A stretch of DNA of 64,000 nt from Euglena gracilis (taxonomy: Eukaryota; Euglenida; Euglenophyceae; Euglenales): the NCBI GenBank assembly GCA_039621445.1, contig CP154954.1, forward strand, positions 17,514,589 through 17,578,588. The letters are read 5' to 3'. This document shows positions 19,141 to 31,100 of this stretch, in pieces; position 1 is the first letter of the stretch, and every line of letters begins with the position of its first letter. The translations under genes were made by a program, and so were the position numbers. Under the pieces are notes generated by a model that saw nothing but the letters and a program-made list of their open reading frames with translations, was not told the DNA's origin and ran no database searches.

Positions 19141-19580
19141 GATCATGCTGTTGCTGGGATTGTGTTTCACCCCCCCCCAAATAATGACCAGGTTTTATTG
19201 TTTAAAACAATTATTTCCCCAAAAAAGGGTTTAAGGTGTTTTCAAAGGTTTTTTTATAAAGGTTTTGTTTATTTTTTTAAGAAAAAACAATCTTCCAAGG
19301 GCCGTCCAAGGACGATCCAGACATCGAACAGGGGTCCGAAATCAAGAGTTGAAAAACGCATGTTTTTTGTTTTGAGTTGATAGAGAATGCTTCGTTTTGT
19401 GCTTTTTTGCAGTTTCAATTTTGGGCACCGGGTTCGACCTCACCCTTGGGGGGGGGGATCAGCCAGCAACCTTTTTTCAGGCAGCCCAAGATTTCCAGCT
19501 TGTGGGTTCACCCCCCTCTCCCCCAATTGGTTATTGAGCAATGCCCTGCCCCTCACACGTTTGCCGTTGCTGAGCTACAG

Positions 19581-19730
19581 CATGGGTCAGATCCCTTGGC
19601 ATAACTCCGGAACTGGTTGCTGCCCAGATGGTCGATTTCATGGGCAACACCAGCCCAGAGTCTTTATCCATCGCGGCCTCCGTGCTGGCTGTCTGGAGAT
19701 CCCGGAATCCCTCGCTGCCTTTGACATCAG
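19581..19730 (+). CDS. modular gene, module 4, second exon
   Basis: The acceptor GTTGCTGAGCTACAG ends at 19580 (a second possible one, GGGTCAG, ends at 19590). The frame reads SLGITPELVAAQMVDFMG, then NTSPESLSIAASVLAVW, then RSRNPSLPLTS, and one G before GTGCAA. ITPELVAAQM and VLAVWRSRNPSLP match LTAEQVAEVM and VLDVWRMHNPHLE of module 1. The acidic loop of module 1 is replaced here by GNTSPES. The donor leaves one base, so the module again ends in phase 1. Confidence 0.6.
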
Positions 19731-19754
19731 GTGCAACCGGCCCCGGAATGTGGA

Positions 19755-20300
19755 AGCGGGGCCGAAAATGAAAAAGTGGTTGGCCTGGCGCCGAAGGCGC
19801 CGGAAATTTTTTGGATTTTTTCTTGAGACTTTTTGTCAAATATTCATTGCCTCCTCCTCATCATTCAAGAGTGGCCGAACCCCCCCCCCCCCCCGGGGGT
19901 AAAGCGACTGACTGGTTTTTTTTTGAAAAGTGACTCACGGGTTTTTTTCAGAGTGGAAAGTGCCCCCCCTCCCCCCCCCCCTTGCGGGGTTGCTAAGCAA
20001 TGGTATGGTCCGGACCATACCATTACTCAACACCTGTCCCACCCCACCCCCCGTGGGGGTGACTGACTGGTTTTTTTTCAGAGCGACTGACTGTTTTTCT
20101 GGCCAAGAACCCCCCCCCCCCCAGGTGGCTAGGCCTGAAAAATGAAAAAGTGGCTGGCCTGGCGCCAAAGGCACCGGAATTTTTTTGTATTTTTTGAGAC
20201 TTTTTTGGGAAATTTTCATTGCCTGATTTTTTGAGACTGTTTGGGAAATTTTCATTGCCTCCTCCCGGGGGGGTGAAGTGACTGACTGGTTTTTTTTGGC
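19755..20300 (+). repeat. direct repeat pair plus GACTGACTGG units
   Basis: AATGAAAAAGTGG-TGGCCTGGCGCC-AAAGGC-CCGGAA, T run, TTTTGAGACTTTTT and TTCATTGCCTCCTC occur at about 19765-19915 and again at 20135-20275. Each is followed by GTGACTGACTGGTTTTTTT. The second copy has a further internal duplication of the TTGAGAC...CATTGCCT part. Confidence 0.6.
19999..20024. repeat. perfect 26-bp palindrome
   Basis: AATGGTATGGTCC is followed directly by its reverse complement. Relatives containing GCAATGG-ATGGT occur near 4785, 17974, 20372 and 21300, so this looks like the terminus or hinge of a small repeat family. Confidence 0.8.
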
Positions 20301-21715
20301 AAAAAGTGACTGACTGGTTTTTTCAGAGTGGAAAGTGACCCCCTCCCCCCCCCCCGGGGGGGGGGTCGCTAAGCAATGGCATGGTTTGGACTGGGAGTCC
20401 AGACATACCATCCAGACTTCCAGGGAGTACCCCCAAAGGCCAAATCCTGTGGGGGGGAGAGGGGGCCAGCCAGCCCAAATTTCCTAACCTCTGACCTGGA
20501 CCCCCCCGGGTCACTAAGCGACACCCTGGGGTGTGGATCCGGGGTCTGGTTTTGTGTTCCGGCACAAAGTGCGGGAATTTTTTTGGGAAACGCTTTCAAA
20601 TGACCTTTTTTTTTGGCGGGAACACCCCTGTGTCTTCCAAAGAAGCCTGTGTGAAAGGTTTACCCATATTACAGAAGGAAAGGCCAGAACAAAGAGGCTT
20701 TCTTTTCCTCAGCATTTTAATGGGTTCTTGATTTTTTTGCCAAGTTGTGGTGGTTTGTTTTCTTTTTGACCCTGCAAGAGCATGTCAGTCTCCCCAAAAC
20801 TGCGTGCATTTCTCCTGCAACATCAGATCGCAATTAACCCCCCCCCAAATATGCCCCGGGGTGCCCGAAGTCCTGGCAGGGGGGGGGGTGGGGGGCAGCA
20901 CCCCATTGCTCGAAATTGGACGCTCACAGGGGGGGGGGTTATTTGGGGTGAGGGTGCAGTACATTGCAATTGTTTCCAAATTGCCCACCTCATCACACCC
21001 AGCAATTTTTTTTGAAAGTTGCATTTTTTTATTTTTGCATTTTCAACATTTGCATTTTTCAGGCATATTTTTTTTTGATGAAGCTAATGCTCCGAGGGGG
21101 TTGGATTTTGAGGTAGGCAGTGCTCTAGCCCCCCCCCCCCCAGAAATGAGCCATTTTCAAGGAACAGGCAGCTTGCTCAGCAGGCACCAGGGCCCAAAAC
21201 CGACCCCCCTGGGGGGACCCCATAGTACAAGGCCCCCCCCCCCCCCCCGCACCCTCCCCCCGCACCCCCAGGGCTGGTAAAAAAAAAGCCTGGTCCAAAC
21301 CATTCCATTGCTTAAGGTGTGTCCAACCCCCTCTCCGGGGATGGTTTTTTTTTTCTGAGCGATTTGGTTCGGGCTCCAGACCCTGGGGTGGATCAGCCAG
21401 GACTGGCTCAAAAGTGGCCCACCAGGTGCCAAAGGCACAGTATTTTTTTTTGCATATTTGACCAGAAATGGCCAAAATACATTGATTTTGAGCAATTTTG
21501 GCTGGAGAGGCCAGAGTGACTGACCTCCTAGGGGTGTTGGAAGTGGGTGACAGGTTTTTGAAAGGTGATTGACCGGTAAAGTGGAAAGTGAGCCCAGGAG
21601 GTCGATATGGTATGCTCAGAGACATGTTACTTGGTGTGCTATTGCAATCAATTTTGTTTGTGTTTTTTTTATTTCATGTTTTGGTTGATATGCTGCGACG
21701 TCCATTACTTCACAG
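20301..21715. other. intron sequence with repeats, no supported exon
   Basis: Includes a family D copy, G/C runs near 20880, 20930, 21130 and 21235, and GCAATGG/CCATTGC-type repeats. A frame at 21063-21112 (FDEANAPRGLDFE) has an acceptor and GTAGGC donor, but its phase does not fit the other exons. Confidence 0.35.
20520..20625 (+). repeat. dispersed repeat family D, copy 3
   Basis: GGTTTTGTGTTCCGGCACAA, AGTGCGGGAA, a T run, and CGCTTTCAAATGACC repeat the order seen at 5862-5970 and 8205-8310. Confidence 0.5.
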
Positions 21716-21787
21716 TGAAGGAGATTTATCCAGGAGTGGTTGACCCAGCTGGCCAAGCAAAAGGGTCAGCACCCATTTCTTCCTCTG
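21716..21787 (+). CDS. modular gene, last visible linker exon
   Basis: The acceptor TCCATTACTTCACAG ends at 21715 and the donor GTATGC begins at 21788. The 72 nt are two bases, 23 codons and one base, 1-1 phase. The reading KEIYPGVVDPAGQAKGSAPI then SSS is a plausible flexible linker. It follows module 4 and ends in a donor, so at least one further exon must lie downstream, beyond or between the satellite arrays. Confidence 0.5.
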
Positions 21788-22194
21788 GTATGCAGTATTT
21801 TACAATTTGAAGTATAAACAACCAAAAACAGCTGGTGGGCAGTTGAAAGTGTACCCCCCCCCCGAGCTATCCTTTTATGGACCGATAGGAACAGCTCGGG
21901 GAGGGTAAACCTAGGTCCCCCCCAAGCAATTCCGAAATCCCAACCTCCGACAACCCAAAAGGGGTTGTTTTTTGAAAAATTTTCAGGCTCGCAAAAAATA
22001 GTCAATTTAAAGCACATTTTCCAAAGAGTGAATTTTGAAAGCCAAAAAAACGGTCGATTTTTGAGCTTTTTTTTGGACGTTCTTGATATAAACAAAGTGC
22101 TATGACAGGAAGCCATTCCTGTAATCCTATTTGAGGTACGACAGATAGTACAAAAAAAAAACGACCAAGACAGCACAGACAAACACCGGAAGCC
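21788..22194. other. transition to satellite A, no gene
   Basis: Low-copy sequence with A-rich and C-rich tracts between the last linker exon and the first recognisable satellite A unit. No exon is supported. Confidence 0.4.
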
Positions 22195-25100
22195 CAGCTC
22201 TTGCAGTTTAGGCTTCTGATGACCCACCTTTGCTCCTTAGACTGCTGATTCCTGTGATGCAGTTCCGTCGAGTCTGACTGGGCCATCAGCATTGGGAGCC
22301 TGCCAAAAGGCACGAAAGGGGGCGAAGTTCAGATAAGGGATGGGTGTGCCTGGGCAATCACCCAGTTGGGCAGCCGTTGCTCATATGTGGCTGTCCGCAC
22401 CATGTCAAAGGAGCTCGTCCAGTCTGCCCCACGGCTGCATCTGCTGCGCCGCTCTTTCCACCCGACACCCCCCCTATCTACCCCCTGGGCCCCCAGCTCG
22501 CCAGCTCACCAAAGTTTGCCGAAAAGGTGGGAAGGGGACAGTTTTTTTTTTCCTAGCCCAAAAGGGAGCACCAGTTGGCCAGGCATTTAGAGCAATTGGA
22601 TTGGTCGTCGCATGATGCTGGTTTGATACTCACGTGTGACTCAAACCAAATGATCACAGCTTTCTCAACTGACCGGATCCAGGGCCACTGTTTTTGAAGT
22701 GCCGGGCAAGCCACAGCTGCCCGTGATCCCCGTTGATGGGGTTTCCGCGGTATCGGGTGAGTTTTGCCGGCAAGTGTTCAAGTGGACAACTTGACTGTTG
22801 GCGGATCACTAGCAAGTCTTCCCCCCTGGGTTGCAAATTACCTCCTCCGCTGGAGGTGTTTTGTGCACCGGGGCACCAATCAGCTTTGCGTTTCTGCATT
22901 GGGTCACAGAACCGCACCCTCCCACCGGCCCCAGCGGGTGGGCAGGAGGGTGATGGGAGGCGTTCGGGACGTTCCGGGATGGACAACGGAATCGCACCTG
23001 CCTCCTGCATTCCCGGGCATTGGCATTGAAGCGTTGGGTTGGCGGGGTGTTGGGGAAAGAGGAAGGTGTTGACTGGTGGCTGAAGGTCTGCAGTGGCCGC
23101 GCCAGTTGGGGAGAAAGGGCCCGGTCAACCTGAGTGGTGTGTGAAAGCCCAGCTCTGGCAGTTTGCTGGGCTTCGTGATGACCAACCTTTGCTCCTTAGA
23201 CTGCTGATTCCTGTGATGCAGTTCCGTCGAGTCTGACTGGGCCGTCAGCATTGGGAGCCTGCCAAAAGGCACAAAAGGGGGCGAAGTTCAGATAAGGGAT
23301 GGGTGTGCCTGGGCAATTACCCAGTTGGGCAGCCGGTGGTCATATGTGGCTGTCCGTACCATGTCAAAGGAGCTCGTCCAGTCTGCCCCACGGCTGCATC
23401 TGCTGCGCCGCTCTTTCCACCCGACACCCCCCCTATCTACCCCCTGGGCCCCCAGCTCGCCAGCTCACCAAAGTTTGCCGAAAAGGTGGGAAGGGGACAG
23501 TTTTTTTTTTCCTAGCCCAAAAGGGAGCACCAGTTGGCCAGGCATTTAGAGCAATTGGATTGGTCGTCGCATGATGCTGGTTTGATACTCACGTGTGACT
23601 CAAACCAAATGATCACAGCTTTCTCAACTGACCGGATCCAGGGCCACTGTTTTTGAAGTGCCGGGCAAGCCACAGCTGCCCGTGATCCCCGTTGATGGGG
23701 TTTCCGCGGTATCGATTGAGTTTTGCCGGCAACTGTTCAAGTGGACAACTTGACTGTTGGCGGATCACTAGCAAGTCTTCCCCCCTGGGTTGCAAATTAC
23801 CTCCTCCGCTGGAGGTGTTTTGTGCACCGGGGCACAATCAGCTTTGCGTTTCTGCATTGGGTCACAGAACCGCACCCTCCCACCGGCCCCAGCGGGTGGG
23901 CAGGAGGGTGATGGGAGGCGTTCGGGACGTTCCGGGATGGACAACGGAATCGCACCTGCCTCCTGCATTCCCAGGTATTGGCATTGAAGTGTTGGGTTGG
24001 CGGGGTGTTGGGGAAAGAGGAAGGTGTTGACTGGTGGCTGAAGGTCTGGGGTGGCCGCGCCAGTTGGGGAGAAAGGGCCCGGTCAACCTGAGTGGTGTGT
24101 GAAAGCCCAGCTCTGGCAGTTTGCTGGGCTTCGTGATGACCAACCTTTGCTCCTTAGACTGCTGATTCCTGTGATGCAGTTCCGTCGAGTCTGACTGGGC
24201 CGTCAGCATTGGGAGCCTGCCAAAAGGCACGAAAGGGGGCGAAGTTCAGATAAGGGATGGGTGTGCCTGGGCAATCACCCAGTTGGGCAGCCGTTGCTCA
24301 TATGTGGCTGTCATACCACGTCAAAGGAGCTCGTCCAGTCTGCCCCACGGCTGCATCTGCTGCGCCGCTCTTTCCACCCGACACCCCCCAATCTACCCCC
24401 TAGGCCCCCCAGCTCGCCAGCTCACCAAAGTTTGTTTAAAAGGTGGGAAGGGGACAGTTTTTTTTTTCCTAGCCCAAAAGGGAGCACCAGTTGGCCAGGC
24501 ATTTAGAGCAATTGGATTGGTCGTCGCATGATGCTGGTTTGATACTCACGTGTGACTCAAACCAAATGATCACAGCTTTCTCAACTGACCGGATCCAGGG
24601 CCACTGTTTTTGAAGTGCCGGGCAAGCCACAGCTGCCCGTGATCCCCGTTGATTGGGTTTCCGCGGTATCGGTTCAATTTTGCCGGCAACTGTTCAAGTG
24701 GACAACTTGACCGTTGGAGGATGTGCTCAGCAGTGGACAACCAACAAGTTTTCCCCCCGGGTTGCAAATTACCTCCTCCGCTGGAGGTCAGTGTTGGTGC
24801 CCCGGTGTTTTGTGCACCGCGGCACCAATCGGCTTTGCCGTTCTGCATTGGGTCACAGAACCGCACCCTGCCACCGGCCCCAGCGGTGGGCAGGAGGGTG
24901 ATGGGAGGCGTTTCGGGACGTTCCGGGATGGACAACGGAATCGCACCTGCCTCCTGCATTCCCGGTATTGGCATTGAAGTGTTGGGTTGGCGGGGTGTTG
25001 GGGAAAGAGGAAGGTGTTGATGGTGGCTGAAGGTCTGGGGTGGCCGCGCCAGTTGGGGAGAAAGGCAGAAGAGGGCCCGGTCAACCTGAGTGGTGTGTGA

Positions 25101-28100
25101 AAGCCCAGCTCTGGCAGTTTGCTGGGCTTCGTGATGACCCATATATGCTCCTTAGACTGCTGATTCCTGTGATGCAGTTCCGTCAAGTCTGACTGGGCCG
25201 TCACTGCCAAAAGGCACGAAAGGGGCGAAGTTCAGATAAGGGATGGGTGTGCCTGGGCAATCACCCAGTTGGGCAGCCGTTGGTCATATGTGGCTGTCCA
25301 TACCATGTCAAAGGAGCTCGTCCAGTCTGCCCCACGGCTGCATCTGCTGCGCCGCTCTTTCCACCCGACACCCCCCCTATCTACCCCCTGGGCCCCCCAG
25401 CTCGCCAGCTCACCAAAGTTTGTTTAAAAGGTGGGAAGGGGACAGTTTTTTTTTTCCTAGCCCAAAAGGGAGCACCAGTTGGCCAGGCATTTAGAGCAAT
25501 TGGATTGGTCGTCGCATGATGCTGGTTTGATACTCACGTGTGACTCAAACCAAATGATCACAGCTTTCTCAACTGACCGGATCCAGGGCCACTGTTTTTG
25601 AAGTGCCGGGCAAGCCACAGCTGCCCGTGATCCCCGTTGATGGGGTTTCCGCGGTATCGATTGAGTTTTGCCGGCAACTGTTCAAGTGGACAACTTGACC
25701 GTTGGAGGATGTGCTCAGCAGTGGACAACCAACAAGTTTTCCCCCCTGGGTTGCAAATTACCTCCTCCGCTGGAGGTGTTTTGTGCACCGGGGCACAATC
25801 AGCTTTGCCGTTCTGCATTGGGTCACAGAACCGCACCCTCCCACCGGCCCCAGCGGGTGGGCAGGAGGGTGATGGGAGGCGTTCGGGACGTTCCGGGATG
25901 GACAACGGAATCGCACCTGCCTCCTGCATTTCCCGTGCATTGGCATTGAAGTGTTGGGTTGGCGGGGTGTTGGGGAAAGAGGAAGGTGTTGACTGGTGGC
26001 TGAAGGTCTGCAGTGGCCGCGCCAGTTGGGGAGAAAGGGCCCGGTCAACCTGAGTGGTGTGTGAAAGCCCAGCTCTGGCAGTTTGCTGGGCTTCGTGATG
26101 ACCAACCTTTGCTCCTTAGACTGCTGATTCCTGTGATGCAGTTCCGTCGAGTCTGATTGGGCCGTCAGCATTGGGAGCCTGCCAAAAGGCACGAAAGGGG
26201 GCGAAGTTCAGATAAGGGATGGGTGTGCCTGGGCAATCACCCAGTTGGGCAGCCGTTGGTCATATGTGGATGTTCATACCATGTCAAAGGAGCTCGTCCA
26301 GTCTGCCCCACGGCTGCATCTGCTGCGCCGCTCTTTCCACCCGACACCCCCCAATCTACCCCCTAGGCCCCCCAGCTCGCCAGCTCACCAAAGTTTGGGG
26401 AAAAGGTGGGAAGGGGACAGTTTTTTTTTCCTAGCCCAAAAGGGAGCACCAGTTGGCCAGGCATTTAGAGCAATTGGATTGGTCGTCGCATGATGCTGGT
26501 TTGATACTCACGTGTGACTCAAACCAAATGATCACAGCTTTCTCAACTGACCGGATCCAGGGCCACTGTTTTTGAAGTGCCGGGCAAGCCACAGCTGCCC
26601 GTGATCCCCGTGATGGGGTTTCCGCGGTATCGATTGAGTTTTGCCGGCAACTGTTCAAGTGGACAACTTGACCGTTGGAGGATGTGCTCAGCAGTGGACA
26701 ACCAACAAGTTTTCCCCCCTGGGTTGCAAATTACCTCCTCCGCTGGAGGTGTTTTGTGCACCGGGGCACAATCAGCTTTGCCGTTCTGCATTGGGTCACA
26801 GAACCGCACCCTCCCACCGGCCCCAGCGGGTGGGCAGGAGGGTGATGGGAGGCGTTCGGGACGTTCCGGGATGGACAACGGAATCGCACCTGCCTCCTGC
26901 ATTTCCGGGCATTGGCATTGAAGTGTTGGGTGGCGGGGTGTTGGGGAAAGAGGAAGGTGTTGACTGGTGGCTGAAGGTCTGCAGTGGCCGCGCCAGTTGG
27001 GGAGAAAGGGCCCGGTCAACCTGAGTGGTGTGTGAAAGCCCAGCTCTGGCAGTTTGCTGGGCTTCGTGATGACCAACCTTTGCTCCTTAGACTGCTGATT
27101 CCTGTGATGCAGTTCCGTCAAGTCTGATTGGGCCGTCAGCATTGGGAGCCTGCCAAAAGGCACGAAAGGGGGCGAAGTTCAGATAAGGGATGGGTGTGCC
27201 TGGGCAATCACCCAGTTGGGCAGCCGTTGGTCATATGTGGCTGTTCATACCACGTCAAAGGAGCTCGTCCAGTCTGCCCCACGGCTGCATCTGCTGCGCC
27301 GCTCTTTCCACCCGACACCCCCCAATCTACCCCCTAGGCCCCCCAGCTCGCCAGCTCACCAAAGTTTGGGGAAAAGGTGGGAAGGGGACAGTTTTTTTTT
27401 TTCCTAGCCCAAAAGGGAGCACCAGTTGGCCAGGCATTTAGAGCAATTGGATTGGCCGTCGCATGATGCTGGTTTGATACTCACGTGTGACTCAAACCAA
27501 ATGATCACAGCTTTCTCAACTGACCGGATCCAGGGCCACTGTTTTTGAAGTGCCGGGCAAGCCACAGCTGCCCGTGATCCCCGTTGATGGGGTTTCCGCG
27601 GTATCGATTGAGTTTTGCCGGCAACTGTTCAAGTGGACAACTTGACCGTTGGAGGATGTGCTCAGCAGTGGACAACCAACAAGTTTTCCCCCCTGGGTTG
27701 CAAATTACCTCCTCCGCTGGAGGTGTTTTGTGCACCGGGGCACAATCAGCTTTGCCGTTCTGCATTGGGTCACAGAACCGCACCCTCCCACCGGCCCCAG
27801 CGGGTGGGCAGGAGGGTGATGGGAGGCGTTCGGGACGTTCCGGGATGGACAACGGAATCGCACCTGCCTCCTGCATTTCCGGGCATTGGCATTGAAGTGT
27901 TGGGTTGGCGGGGTGTTGGGGAAAGAGGAAGGTGTTGACTGGTGGCTGAAGGTCTGCAGTGGCCGCGCCAGTTGGGGAGAAAGGGCCCGGTCAACCTGAG
28001 TGGTGTGTGAAAGCCCAGCTCTGGCAGTTTGCTGGGCTTCGTGATGACCAACCTTTGCTCCTTAGACTGCTGATTCCTGTGATGCAGTTCCGTCAAGTCT

Positions 28101-31100
28101 GATTGGGCCGTCAGCATTGGGAGCCTGCCAAAAGGCACGAAAGGGGGCGAAGTTCAGATAAGGGATGGGTGTGCCTGGGCAATCACCCAGTTGGGCAGCC
28201 GTTGGTCATATGTGGCTGTTCATACCACGTCAAAGGAGCTCGTCCAGTCTGCCCCACGGCTGCATCTGCTGCGCCGCTCTTTCCACCCGACCCCCCCCAA
28301 TCTACCCCCTAGGCCCCCCAGCTCGCCAGCTCACCAAAGTTTGGGGAAAAGGTGGGAAGGGGACAGTTTTTTTTTTCCTAGCCCAAAAGGGAGCACCAGT
28401 TGGCCAGGCATTTAGAGCAATTGGATTGGTCGTCGCATGATGCTGGTTTGATACTCACGTGTGACTCAAACCAAATGATCACAGCTTTCTCAACTGACCG
28501 GATCCAGGGCCACTGTTTTTGAAGTGCCGGGCAAGCCACAGCTGCCCGTGATCCCCGTTGATGGGGTTTCCGCGGTATCGATTGAGTTTTGCCGGCAACT
28601 GTTCAAGTGGACAACTTGACCGTTGGAGGATGTGCTCAGCAGTGGACAACCAACAAGTTTTCCCCCCTGGGTTGCAAATTACCTCCTCCGATGAGGTGTT
28701 TTGTGCACCGGGGCACAATCAGCTTTGCCGTTCTGCATTGGGTCACAGAACCGCACCCTCCCACCGGCCCCAGCGGGTGGGCAGGAGGGTGATGGGAGGC
28801 GTTCGGGACGTTCCGGGATGGACAACGGAATCGCACCTGCCTCCTGCATTTCCGGGCATTGGCATTGAAGTGTTGGGTTGGCGGGGGGTTGGGGAAAGAG
28901 GAAGGTGTTGACTGGTGGCTGAAGGTCTGCAGTGGCCGCGCCAGTTGGGGAGAAAGGGCCCGGTCAACCTGAGTGGTGTGTGAAAGCCCAGCTCTGGCAG
29001 TTTGCTGGGCTTCGTGATGACCAACCTTTGCTCCTTAGACTGCTGATTCCTGTGATGCAGTTCCGTCAAGTCTGATTGGGCCGTCAGCATTGGGAGCCTG
29101 CCAAAAGGCACGAAAGGGGGCGAAGTTCAGATAAGGGATGGGTGTGCCTGGGCAATCACCCAGTTGGGCAGCCGTTGGTCATATGTGGCTGTTCATACCA
29201 CGTCAAAGGAGCTCGTCCAGTCTGCCCCACGGCTGCATCTGCTGCGCCGCTCTTTCCACCCGACACCCCCAATCTACCCCCTAGGCCCCCCAGCTCGCCA
29301 GCTCACCAAAGTTTGGGGGAAATGTGGGAAGGGGACAGTTTTTTTTTTCCTAGCCCAAAAGGGAGCACCAGTTGGCCAGGCATTTAGAGCAATTGGATTG
29401 GTCGTCGCATGATGCTGGTTTGATACTCACGTGTGACTCAAACCAAATGATCACAGCTTTCTCAACTGACCGGATCCAGGGCCACTGTTTTTGAAGTGCC
29501 GGGCAAGCCACAGCTGCCCGTGATCCCCGTTGATGGGGTTTCCGCGGTATCGATTGAGTTTTGCCGGCAACTGTTCAAGTGGACAACTTGACCGTTGGAG
29601 GATGTGCTCAGCAGTGGACAACCAACAAGTTTTCCCCCCTGGGTTGCAAATTACCTCCTCCGCTGGAGGTGTTTTGTGCACCGGGGCACAATCAGCTTTG
29701 CCGTTCTGCATTGGGTCACAGAACCGCACCCTCCCACCGGCCCCAGCGGGTGGGCAGGAGGGTGATGGGAGGCGTTCGGGACGTTCCGGGATGGACAACG
29801 GAATCGCACCTGCCTCCTGCATTTCCGGGCATTGGCATTGAAGTGTTGGGTTGGCGGGGTGTTGGGGAAAGAGGAAGATGTTGACTGGTGGCTGAAGGTC
29901 TGCAGTGGCCGCGCCAGTTGGGGAGAAAGGGCCCGGTCAACCTGAGTGGTGTGTGAAAGCCCAGCTCTGGCAGTTTGCTGGGCTTCGTGATGACCAACCT
30001 TTGCTCCTTAGACTGCTGATTCCTGTGATGCAGTTCCGTCAAGTCTGATTGGGCCGTCAGCATTGGGAGCCTGCCAAAAGGCACGAAAGGGGGCGAAGTT
30101 CAGATAAGGGATGGGTGTGCCTGGGCAATCACCCAGTTGGGCAGCCGTTGGTCATATGTGGCTGTCCATACCATGTCAAAGGAGCTCGTCCAGTCTGCCC
30201 CACGGCTGCATCTGCTGCGCCGCTCTTTCCACCCGACACCCCCCAATCTACCCCCTAGGCCCCCCAGCTCGCCAGCTCACCAAAGTTTGGGGAAAAGGTG
30301 GGAAGGGGACAGTTTTTTTTTCCTAGCCCAAAAGGGAGCACCAGTTGGCCAGGCATTTAGAGCAATTGGATTGGTCGTCGCATGATGCTGGTTTGATACT
30401 CACGTGTGACTCAAACCAAATGATCACAGCTTTCTCAACTGACCGGATCCAGGGCCACTGTTTTTGAAGTGCCGGGCAAGCCACAGCTGCCCGTGATCCC
30501 CGTTGATGGGGTTTCCGCGGTATCGGTTGAGTTTTGCCGGCAACTGTTCAAGTGGACAACTTGACCGTTGGAGGATGTGCTCAGCAGTGGACAACCAACA
30601 AGTCTCCCCCCCGGGTTGCAAATTACCTCCTCCGCTGGAGGTCAGTGTTGGTGCCCCGGTGTTTTGTGCACCGGGGCACCAATCGGCTTTGCCGTTCTGC
30701 ATTGGGTCACAGAACCGCACCCTGCCACCGGCCCCGGTCAACCTGAGTGGTGTGTGAAAGCCCAGCTCTGGCAGTTTGCTGGGCTTCGCGATGACCAACC
30801 TTTGCTCCTTAGACTGCTGATTCCTGTGATGCAGTTCCGTCGAGTCTGACTGGGCCGTCAGCATTGGGAGCCTGCCAAAAGGCACGAAAGGGGCGAAGTT
30901 CAGATAAGGGATGGGTGTGCCTGGGCAATCACCCAGTTGGGCAGCCGTTGGTCATATGTGGCTGTCCATACCATGTCAAAGGAGCTCGTCCAGTCTGCCC
31001 CACGGCTGCATCTGCTGCGCCGCTCTTTCCACCCGACACCCCCCCTATCGACCCCCCCCGCCCCCCAGCCCGCCCGCCCACCAAAGTTTGGGGGAAATGT

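Noticed and set aside
21063-21112. Possible exon FDEANAPRGLDFE with acceptor and GTAGGC donor
   Set aside because: It ends in phase 0, unlike every other linker, and its first third is the T run of the acceptor tract.
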